A stretch of DNA of 13,532 bases, taken from assembly GCA_937916085.1 (NCBI GenBank), contig CALGGO010000012.1:1-13532 (forward strand). Direction: 5' to 3'. The notes under the pieces were generated by a model. That model was not told where the DNA came from. It saw only the letters and a list, made by a program, of their open reading frames with translations, and did no database searches. The stretch comes from an uncultured Prevotellaceae bacterium (GTDB taxonomy: Bacteria; Bacteroidota; Bacteroidia; Bacteroidales; Muribaculaceae). Shown piece by piece: positions 8,370 through 13,531 of the stretch. Numbering within the stretch: position 1 is the first letter of the stretch; every line of letters begins with the position of its first letter. The position numbers and the translations under genes were made by a program.

Positions 8370-8648
8370 TCAAGCCCACACGTCAACGCCAGTCGAGCGC
8401 ACAGCGGCAGCGGTAACGCGAGCCTTAATTGTGCAGTCGAGAGCGCCCTTGTCGGTGGCTTTCACATTTGCTTTGGTAATTCCCAATTCTGTTAGGGTGT
8501 TGATGATCACTTTCTTGATTTGCTCGCCAAATTGATAGGCTACCGTGCTGTCGAGCTCAATGTGTAGTCCGTCAACGTCAGATGGCGCAATTTGGATAAG
8601 AATGTCGCCCGACTCAAGAGTGCCGGCCATTGCATTTTTAAGTTCCAT
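8370..8648 (-). CDS. citD: Citrate lyase acyl carrier protein (gamma subunit, CitD)
   Basis: The carrier subunit of citrate lyase. It bears the phosphoribosyl-dephospho-CoA arm to which acetyl and then citryl groups are attached. The 92-residue protein is the usual size. The modification site is clear: Ser13 in AGTLESGD (8-15) corresponds to Ser14 of the Klebsiella protein. Further matches to that protein are IQIAPSDVDG after the site and DKGALDCTIKARV near the C-terminus, where Klebsiella has DKGALDCILRARL. It is the first gene of the citrate lyase operon, about 70 nt downstream of the predicted start of transcription, and is followed 36 bp later by citE. Confidence 0.95.
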   Translation of the reverse strand: MELKNAMAGTLESGDILIQIAPSDVDGLHIELDSTVAYQFGEQIKKVIINTLTELGITKANVKATDKGALDCTIKARVTAAAVRSTGVDVWA

Positions 8649-8726
8649 CAGGTTCGTTTTTGGTTTAAATGTTTATTTGAAAAATTAATTATTTGGTTTA
8701 TTGTTTTCTCTGTATTAAAAAACAAG

Positions 8727-8757
8727 CAAAAGTAGGCATATTTTCGGAACTGACAAA
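8727..8757 (-). promoter_or_regulatory. Predicted promoter of the citrate lyase operon
   Basis: On the minus strand, TTTG (8757-8754) is followed after exactly 19 bp by TACTTTTG (8734-8727). This matches the Bacteroidetes -33/-7 consensus TTTG-N19-TAnnTTTG in every defined base. Transcription would begin near 8720, giving a leader of about 70 nt before citD. TTTTTCAAAGAAAAA (8760-8774), a perfect 6-bp inverted repeat with a 3-nt centre, abuts the -33 element and could be an operator, but A/T runs like this are common in such gaps. Confidence 0.65.
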
Positions 8758-8943
8758 AGTTTTTCAAAGAAAAAAACGACTGAAACACATTTATTTAAAA
8801 CAATTTCACGATTGATTGTCAAAGCAATAAAAGCTACTTTTTTATGGTTTTCGACGGTTGTGGTTTTACTTTGTAGCAAAGTTTGGAAAAATAATTGATT
8901 TGTTAATGTTTTGTCGCTGAAATATTATAATTTGTAAAAAACA

Positions 8944-8982
8944 AAAAGTGGACAATTCGTTGATATGAATTTGTCCACTTTT
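8944..8982 (-). terminator. Rho-independent terminator after ackA
   Basis: AAAAGTGGACAA (8944-8955) pairs perfectly over 12 bp with TTGTCCACTTTT (8971-8982). The helix extends by TTC/GAA across a one-base bulge, leaving a loop of about 8 nt. Reading in the ackA direction, the stem is followed by T-rich DNA (complement of the A-rich 8935-8947). It lies 24 bp after the ackA stop and insulates citD transcription from pta-ackA. The A/T flanks on both sides would also let it work for plus-strand transcripts. Confidence 0.85.
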
Positions 8983-9005
8983 GGTAGCTTTTAGGTTATT
9001 GAGAC

Positions 9006-10214
9006 TTATGGTTCACGTCCTTCGATGATAGCTTCGGTGTCGCGTGCTATCATGTATTCCTCGTCGGTCATGACTACTACTACCTTCACCTTGCTGTCGG
9101 GAGTGCTGATTTCGCCTTCCTTGCCGCGCCAGAGCTTGTCGTTGAGTTCTTCGTCGATTTTCACACCTAAGTACTCTAGGTTGCGACAGATGTTGCGGCG
9201 GGTGGGAGTCTGGTTCTCGCCAACTCCGCCAGTGAAAGCGATGATATCGACGCCGTTAAGCTCGGCGGCGTAAGCGCCAATGTACTTGAGAATGCGCAGC
9301 TCATACATGTCCATGGCGAGCTGTGCGATGGGGTTGCCCTTGTCAATCTCGTCGCAAATCTCGCGCATGTCGCTGGAGATGCCGCTGATGCCGAGCACGC
9401 CACTCTCTTTGTTGACGATGCGCATGAGGTCGCGGGCAGTGAGGTTGTATTTCTCCATCAAGAAGATGAGCGCGCCCGGGTCAACGTCGCCACTACGTGT
9501 GCCCATCATTAGTCCCTCGGTGGGAGTGAGGCCCATAGATGTGTCGATGCTCTCGCCATTTTTAATTGCCGAGATGCTGGCTCCGTTGCCAATGTGGCAG
9601 CAGATTATTTTCTTGTCTTTCCAGTCGGTTCCCAGCATCTCGCACACACGGCGTGAAACGAAGCGGTGGCTGGTGCCGTGGAATCCGTAGCGGCGCACAT
9701 GGTCCTGCTCATAGTACTTCATGGGAAGAGGGTAGAGGTAGGCATGCTTGGGCATGGTCTGGTGGAATGCGGTGTCGAAGACTGCCACCTGTGGCACGTC
9801 GGGGAGAACCTTTGTGATAGCGTCGATGCCTGCCATGTTCACAGGGTTGTGAAGCGGAGCGATGCTGTAGCACTCCTTAATCATGTCTTTCACTTCCTCG
9901 GTGATGAGCATGCTCTTGTTGAACTTCTCGCCACCATGCACCACGCGATGGCCCACGGCGTCAATCTCGTTAAGGCTCTTGATGCAGCCATATTCGGGAT
10001 TGACAAGGGCGTCAAGAATCGCCTTGATGGCACCGTCGTGATTGATGAGCCCTAGGTCAACATTCTTCTTGCCGTCCTCAAGTTTGAGCTTGATGAAGCC
10101 GTCGGGCAAGCCAATCTTCTCCACGCCACCCTCAGCGAGGATGGTGTTGCTTTTTACCTCAATAAGTTTGTACTTGGCAGAGCTACTGCCGCAATTAAGC
10201 ACTAAAATATTCAT
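9006..10214 (-). CDS. ackA: Acetate kinase
   Basis: Converts acetyl phosphate and ADP to acetate and ATP, the substrate-level phosphorylation step of acetate fermentation; reversible, cytoplasmic. The 402-residue length is standard. ASKHA-fold landmarks are all present: NCGSSSAKYK (7-16), Arg90 in HRVVHGGE, Asp147 in FDTAFH, His179 in GFHGTSHR, IGNGAS (208-213), Arg240 in GTRSGDVDPG and FTGGVGEN (327-334). It lies 104 bp downstream of pta and is followed by a strong terminator, so the two form a pta-ackA unit separate from the citrate lyase genes. Acetate from citrate lyase does not itself pass through this enzyme; acetyl-CoA from pyruvate does. Confidence 0.97.
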   Translation of the reverse strand: MNILVLNCGSSSAKYKLIEVKSNTILAEGGVEKIGLPDGFIKLKLEDGKKNVDLGLINHDGAIKAILDALVNPEYGCIKSLNEIDAVGHRVVHGGEKFNKSMLITEEVKDMIKECYSIAPLHNPVNMAGIDAITKVLPDVPQVAVFDTAFHQTMPKHAYLYPLPMKYYEQDHVRRYGFHGTSHRFVSRRVCEMLGTDWKDKKIICCHIGNGASISAIKNGESIDTSMGLTPTEGLMMGTRSGDVDPGALIFLMEKYNLTARDLMRIVNKESGVLGISGISSDMREICDEIDKGNPIAQLAMDMYELRILKYIGAYAAELNGVDIIAFTGGVGENQTPTRRNICRNLEYLGVKIDEELNDKLWRGKEGEISTPDSKVKVVVVMTDEEYMIARDTEAIIEGREP

Positions 10215-10261
10215 AAAGTTATTTAGTTTATAGTTTATAGTTCTTGATTTTTAACTAGAAG

Positions 10262-10288
10262 TTCTAGATTTTCTAGATTATTCTAGGT
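10262..10288. repeat. Short tandem TTCTAGATT repeat
   Basis: Three consecutive TTCTAG units (TTCTAGATT, TTCTAGATTA, TTCTAGGT) lie in the pta-ackA gap, preceded at about 10223-10242 by tandem TAGTTTA units. This is degenerate low-complexity sequence with no evident role. No terminator is visible in this 104-bp gap. Confidence 0.6.
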
Positions 10289-10318
10289 CTAATGAGGATA
10301 TGGAGTCACCCTACCTTC

Positions 10319-11332
10319 TCACCCCTTCTTGGCTATTGCCTGGTTGCAGGTGAGGAGGATGGTTTTATACACGTCGTCGGGTGAGCAGCCGCGGGAGAGG
10401 TCGTTGACGGGTGCTCCAAGACCTTGCAGCACGGGACCTACGGCTGTGGCTCCTGCGAGACGCTGCACGAGCTTATAGGCGATATTTCCTACTTCGAGGT
10501 TGGGGAACACCAGCACATTGGCTTTGCCGGCGATGTCGCTGCCAGGAGCCTTAGAGGCACCCACGCTAGGCACGATGGCGGCGTCGGCTTGGAGTTCGCC
10601 GTCAATCTTCATGTCGGGATTCATCTCGCGAGCGAGGCGAAGCGCCTCGGTCACTTTGTCAACTTTCTCGTGGCTGGCGCTGCCCTTGGTTGAGAAGCTG
10701 AGCATTGCCACCTTGGGGTCGATACCAGCGATGTCGCGTGCGGTGCGCTCGGTAAGCACAGCGGTCTGTGCGAGCTGGCTGGCATCGGGGTCGGGAATAA
10801 CGGCGCAGTCGGCAAATACCATTGTACCGTTCTCTCCGTAGGGGCTGCCATCGGGCAAGAGCATGATAAACGCCCCCGACACGGCACTCACGCCAGGAGC
10901 CGTCTTGAGCACTTGGAAAGCGGCGCGCAGCACGTTGCCAGTGGTGTTCTCGGCACCTGCCACTTGAGCGTCGGCATCGCCATTCTTGATGAGTAGGCAT
11001 CCCAGATATAATGGGTCGGCAGCTGTGACGCGAGCCTGCTCAATGGTCATGCCTTTACTCTTGCGCAGCTCTTGCAGCAGCTGTGCGTAAGGCTCGAGCT
11101 CCTCGGCATTGGCGGGATTGATGAAAGTGGCGTTCTCAATGTTGTTGAAGCCAAGTTCTTTAGCTTTAGCGACAATCTCGTTCTTGTCGCCAATCAATAT
11201 CACATGCGCGGCATTGCGCTCAATCACGAGATTGGCGGCTTGCAGTGTGCGTGGTTCAAAACTCTCGGGTAACACTAAGCGCTGCGGAGTGGCAATCGCT
11301 TTTTTCTCAAGTTCGATAAACAGTTGTTCCAT
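10319..11332 (-). CDS. pta: Phosphate acetyltransferase
   Basis: Transfers acetyl from acetyl-CoA to phosphate, giving acetyl phosphate for acetate kinase. At 337 residues this is the short, catalytic-domain-only form, without the N-terminal DRTGG/P-loop regulatory part of E. coli Pta. Landmarks are RLVLPESFEPRTLQAA (18-33), AGAENTTGNVLRAA (125-138), MVFADCAVIPDP (171-182) and, near the end, PVNDLSRGCSPDD (308-320), where Ser313-Arg314 match the catalytic Ser-Arg of the Methanosarcina enzyme. It precedes ackA on the same strand. Its upstream region carries a fold-back repeat element that may be transcribed as part of a long leader. Confidence 0.96.
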   Translation of the reverse strand: MEQLFIELEKKAIATPQRLVLPESFEPRTLQAANLVIERNAAHVILIGDKNEIVAKAKELGFNNIENATFINPANAEELEPYAQLLQELRKSKGMTIEQARVTAADPLYLGCLLIKNGDADAQVAGAENTTGNVLRAAFQVLKTAPGVSAVSGAFIMLLPDGSPYGENGTMVFADCAVIPDPDASQLAQTAVLTERTARDIAGIDPKVAMLSFSTKGSASHEKVDKVTEALRLAREMNPDMKIDGELQADAAIVPSVGASKAPGSDIAGKANVLVFPNLEVGNIAYKLVQRLAGATAVGPVLQGLGAPVNDLSRGCSPDDVYKTILLTCNQAIAKKG

Positions 11333-11375
11333 TGTTTTGGGTTAATGATTTCTATTAGTTTTTTTATTTTTTGGA

Positions 11376-11383
11376 CAAACATA
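11376..11383 (-). promoter_or_regulatory. Possible proximal -7 element for pta
   Basis: The minus strand reads TATGTTTG, a full match to TAnnTTTG, 43 bp before the pta start. No TTTG lies at the expected distance upstream, so this is a partial match. It competes with a second candidate at 11627-11634. Confidence 0.35.
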
Positions 11384-11408
11384 TTTTTGTTATTCTTGTC
11401 AGGTTTTG

Positions 11409-11603
11409 AATAAAATGCTCTCGCTCGTACAGTTATATCAAACAACATTCACAACCTTCCAACAACTTGAACAACAAAAATTTTTTCTCACGCTCGGCAC
11501 TCTTCTCAAACAAAGTCAACAAAGAGTAACAAATTCAACAAAAAATTTTTTGTTGTGTTTGTTGTTAACTTGTTGTTTTTGTTGTTTTTTATAACAGTGT
11601 CCT
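11409..11603. repeat. CAA/TTG-rich fold-back repeat, copy 1 (with extra left arm)
   Basis: Copy 1 of an interspersed element also found at 13401-13531. The outer left arm (11432-11480) pairs without gaps with the right arm (11547-11595) at about 35 of 49 positions. Mismatches are grouped into short blocks that separate perfectly paired GTTATA, AACAACA, ACAAC and ACAACAAAAA segments. Between the arms lies an extra piece of roughly 64 bp beginning CTCACGCTCG (11487), which reads as a second, diverged copy of the left part of the element. A perfect 20-bp palindrome, CAACAAAAAATTTTTTGTTG, sits at 11536-11555. No transposase gene or obvious target-site duplication is visible. Confidence 0.75.
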
Positions 11604-11609
11604 CGCTTA

Positions 11610-11625
11610 ATCGCATTTTTGCGAT
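11610..11625. repeat. Small perfect hairpin ATCGCA-TTTT-TGCGAT
   Basis: A 6-bp perfect stem with a 4-nt loop, lying immediately downstream (minus strand) of the candidate -7 box at 11627-11634. If that promoter is real, the hairpin would form at the extreme 5' end of the pta transcript, where it could protect the RNA. It also borders the fold-back repeat. Confidence 0.5.
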
Positions 11626-11626
11626 G

Positions 11627-11634
11627 CAAAGTTA
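11627..11634 (-). promoter_or_regulatory. Candidate -7 element for pta-ackA, distal
   Basis: The minus strand reads TAACTTTGC, a full match to the Bacteroidetes TAnnTTTG box. There is no TTTG at 19-21 bp upstream, so support is partial. Use of this promoter would give pta a leader of about 290 nt that includes the whole fold-back repeat. Confidence 0.4.
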
Positions 11635-11640
11635 GTGAAT

Positions 11641-11672
11641 AGTTTTCAGTTGTCGGTTATCAGTTCTCAGTT
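11641..11672. repeat. Degenerate TCAGTT tandem repeat
   Basis: TTCAGTT, GGTTATCAGTT and CTCAGTT units follow one another at about 10-bp spacing just after the stop of the cytidylate kinase-like gene. This is low-complexity DNA of the kind seen in the other gaps; no terminator can be drawn from it with confidence. Confidence 0.5.
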
Positions 11673-11687
11673 TTTTATCAAGAATTA

Positions 11688-12329
11688 TTATTGGTTCTGT
11701 TCCAAACGCGTCTTGACGTAGCTCACTATAAGTTTTGCGGTTTCTTCGGGACCGAGTTTTGAGCAGTCGATGGAGAGGTCGTAGCTTTCGCTCATTCCCC
11801 AGTGCTTGTCGGTGTAGAAGTCATAGTAGTTGGCGCGCAGCTTGTTCTGCTTGATGGCCATCTCGCGTGCTTCTTTTTTAGTCTTGCAGTCGCCGCGCTT
11901 GATGATGCGCTTGATGCGGTCTTCGAGCGACGAGTGCAGGAAGATGCTGATGACACGGGTCTCGTTGCGCAGGATATAGTCGGCACTTCGCCCCACAATC
12001 AGGCATGGTCCCTTGTGCGCAAGGTCAATCATCACTTGACTTTGCGCCTGATACACATTGTCTTCTTTCACTGGCTGGTCACCGGCAAAGAGGGCGCCGC
12101 TGTAGTATCCAATGTTGAACGACCAAAGCGAAGAGAAAAGCTTAGGCGTGCGCTCATCGGAAGCCTCAAAGATGTGTGGCTCCACGCCGCTAGATTTTGC
12201 CGCTTCGATCAACAACCTCTTGTCGTAATACTCAATGCCGAGCATCTTGGCCACCATTTGCCCAATGTCTCTTGCCCCGCACCCAAACTGGCGGCCGAGA
12301 GTAACGACGTAGTTCTTTGAATTTTCCAT
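11688..12329 (-). CDS. Cytidylate kinase-like family protein
   Basis: A 213-residue P-loop protein of the cytidylate kinase-like family (Cytidylate_kin2 type) common in Bacteroidetes and Firmicutes. The start reads YVVTLGRQFGCGARDIG (7-23), with GRQFGCGARDIG as a phosphate-binding loop of the family's unusual GRQFGSGG form rather than a plain GxxxxGKS. DKRLL (36-40) follows, then IVGRSADYIL (111-120) and a lysine/arginine-rich stretch EDRIKRIIKRGDCKTKKEAR (136-155) that would form the lid. It differs enough from Cmk that CMP phosphorylation should not be assumed; the true substrate is unknown. It has a good promoter and a leader of about 200 nt, so it is probably transcribed alone. Confidence 0.85.
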   Translation of the reverse strand: MENSKNYVVTLGRQFGCGARDIGQMVAKMLGIEYYDKRLLIEAAKSSGVEPHIFEASDERTPKLFSSLWSFNIGYYSGALFAGDQPVKEDNVYQAQSQVMIDLAHKGPCLIVGRSADYILRNETRVISIFLHSSLEDRIKRIIKRGDCKTKKEAREMAIKQNKLRANYYDFYTDKHWGMSESYDLSIDCSKLGPEETAKLIVSYVKTRLEQNQ

Positions 12330-12397
12330 AATTATTATATCGTTATTCGTTTATCGTTTTTAGCTGACAAGCTAACGTGCTTACGAACAAAGTGTTA

Positions 12398-12431
12398 AGT
12401 CAAACGACTAGAAACAACGAGAAACTACAAT
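12398..12431. repeat. 34-bp dispersed repeat, copy 1
   Basis: AGTCAAACGACTAGAAACAA at its start matches the block at 13328-13361; about 30 of 34 bases agree over the whole length. It is internally a degenerate 10-bp tandem: CAAACGACTA, GAAACAACGA, GAAACTACAA. It lies in the leader region of the cytidylate kinase-like gene. Function unknown. Confidence 0.65.
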
Positions 12432-12502
12432 GCTCTTGTTTTCATTTTTAGACATAAGAACATAAGTTCATAACTTCGTCCTTAGTCCTTTGTCCTCTAA
12501 AC

Positions 12503-12515
12503 TGCGCGAAGCGCT
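12503..12515. repeat. GCGC-GAA-GCGC mini-hairpin, second copy
   Basis: It has the same GCGCGAAGCGC core as the hairpin at 1355-1367, preceded in both places by CTAA and a C/T-rich stretch. Here the stem is 4 bp. It lies about 14 bp downstream of the predicted transcription start of the cytidylate kinase-like gene, so it would be near the 5' end of that leader RNA. Confidence 0.5.
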
Positions 12516-12534
12516 CTTTTGTCTAAAAATTTTC

Positions 12535-12565
12535 CAAAGGTAGTAATTTTTTTATTAAAGACAAA
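12535..12565 (-). promoter_or_regulatory. Predicted promoter of the cytidylate kinase-like gene
   Basis: On the minus strand, TTTG (12565-12562) is followed after 19 bp by TACCTTTG (12542-12535), again a complete match to the Bacteroidetes consensus. It begins only a few bases after the stop codon of the upstream gene (12571). The start of transcription would be near 12528, leaving an untranslated leader of about 200 nt that holds a mini-hairpin and a copy of the 34-bp repeat. Confidence 0.6.
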
Positions 12566-12570
12566 AGGCT

Positions 12571-13218
12571 TTAGTCAAAAAGTTCGACATCAAGTTTAAA
12601 AGCGTCATCACCGTCGTCTTCGGCGTTGTTATTGGTTATGATCACTTTCTTTTCGTTCGTGCGGTTTTCGCCATTGATGATATACTCATTTATAATAAAC
12701 TTTTTACTATATTCGTCATAAAAGGCATATAACGAAGATGGCAAATAGTTTACTATATTGTCGGTAAATTCATAAAGGCGCTGGAATAGCACCGTGTCGC
12801 CCGATTTCTTGAAGAAAATTTTCAGCAATTCGACATTGTCGTCGTTCTCAATCATGAGGAAGTGCTTTCTGCCAACTACAAAGTCGCCGAAAAAAGCCAA
12901 AGAGTCGTTATCAAACAAGTCTTCTGATTTCACGACAATCTTAATGCCTTTTCCCGAGCCCGTAAGGAGCATTGTGAACACCCTGTTTCCATGGTCCTCA
13001 TCTTGCAGCCTATTTAATGTGTCTCTGAGCATTTTCGGGAAAACGTAGTCATCCTTTCTCGACTTCACGCATTTCATCTTTTTCTCAACCACTTTCTTGG
13101 GCAGCGCAAAAGTGGAGTCGCAATACTGCTTCACCAAAGAGACAGTGATTCTATCTCCAGCATGAGCAGAGATGAGCGTAAAAGCAAACAAACATATTAA
13201 TGATAATATTTTCTTCAT
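12571..13218 (-). CDS. Hypothetical exported protein
   Basis: I do not recognise this 215-residue protein. It begins with a clear Sec signal peptide: KK at 2-3, a hydrophobic core at about 4-17, and cleavage likely after Ala20 (AHA|G). There is no lipobox cysteine, so a periplasmic rather than lipid-anchored product is expected. The mature part is hydrophilic, with Cys33 and Cys50 as a possible disulfide, no transmembrane segment, and an acidic, Asn-rich tail (NNNAEDDGDDAF, about 197-208). The coding sequence is richer in A and T than the metabolic genes, suggesting a fast-evolving or accessory gene. It lies between two gaps carrying the same 34-bp repeat, and a promoter for the next gene starts just past its stop. 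No function is proposed. Confidence 0.7.
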   Translation of the reverse strand: MKKILSLICLFAFTLISAHAGDRITVSLVKQYCDSTFALPKKVVEKKMKCVKSRKDDYVFPKMLRDTLNRLQDEDHGNRVFTMLLTGSGKGIKIVVKSEDLFDNDSLAFFGDFVVGRKHFLMIENDDNVELLKIFFKKSGDTVLFQRLYEFTDNIVNYLPSSLYAFYDEYSKKFIINEYIINGENRTNEKKVIITNNNAEDDGDDAFKLDVELFD

Positions 13219-13327
13219 AACAAAATCGGTTTTATTCAGGCTGCTAAGTTAGCACATTACTTTTGAAAAGTGGCGCACAGAGATATTAAAAAATGTTGTA
13301 TTTAGTGTAAATTCATAGTCATTGTAT

Positions 13328-13361
13328 AGTCAAACGACCAGAAACGACAAGAAACGACAAT
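13328..13361. repeat. 34-bp dispersed repeat, copy 2
   Basis: Matches 12398-12431 at about 30 of 34 positions. Here the 10-bp periodicity is clearer: CAAACGACCA, GAAACGACAA, GAAACGACAA, the last two identical. It lies about 40 bp from the fold-back repeat copy 2. Confidence 0.65.
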
Positions 13362-13400
13362 ATAAATTTATTGTTTAATTTGTTGTTTTTGGTTTAATTA

Positions 13401-13531
13401 AATAAAATGCTCACGCTCGCACAGTTATATCAAACAACATTCACAACTTTCCAACAACTTGAACAACAAAATATTTTTTGTTGTGCTTGTTGTTAACTTG
13501 TTGTTTTTGTTGTTTTTTATAACGGTGTCCT
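13401..13531. repeat. CAA/TTG-rich fold-back repeat, copy 2
   Basis: The simple form of the element at 11409-11603. The left arm (13424-13472) and right arm (13475-13523) pair without gaps at about 35 of 49 positions, with a loop of only about 4 nt, so the RNA or single-stranded DNA could form one long, regularly interrupted hairpin. The outer part and both arms match copy 1 closely (for example ACAGTTATATCAAACAAC in near-identical form). The extra left-arm segment of copy 1 is absent. The far end is cut by, or lies close to, the window edge. Confidence 0.75.

Larger units (their letters stand above)
8649..9005. other. 357-bp ackA-citD intergenic region
   Basis: Very AT-rich gap with no gene. 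It holds the ackA terminator (8944-8982) and the citrate lyase promoter (8727-8757). About 180 bp between them (8760-8940) contain no element I can name. A loosely spaced TGAAA...TTTCA pair at 8781-8808 is too weak to call as a regulator site. No riboswitch fold or small reading frame is supported. Confidence 0.6.

Noticed and set aside
8649..8720. Riboswitch or attenuator in the citD leader
   Set aside because: The leader of about 70 nt is almost entirely A/T. I could draw no stable stem or known aptamer motif.
11409..11603. Insertion sequence or transposase remnant
   Set aside because: Neither strand encodes anything resembling a transposase. The short CAA-rich frame is explained by the repeat itself, and no target duplication was found.
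12398..12431. CRISPR-like array suggested by regularly repeated 10-bp units
   Set aside because: The units are contiguous and only 10 bp long, with no spacers and no cas genes nearby.
12555..12575. Terminator overlapping the stop of the exported protein gene (CTAAAG...CTTTAA)
   Set aside because: The stem is only about 5 bp and A/T rich, and it overlaps both the stop codon and the -33 box of the next promoter.
13242..13254. TGCTAAGTTAGCA as a firm promoter or operator for the exported protein gene
   Set aside because: The minus strand gives TAACTTAG, one base off the -7 consensus, and no TTTG lies 19-21 bp upstream. It is mentioned only as a weak candidate.
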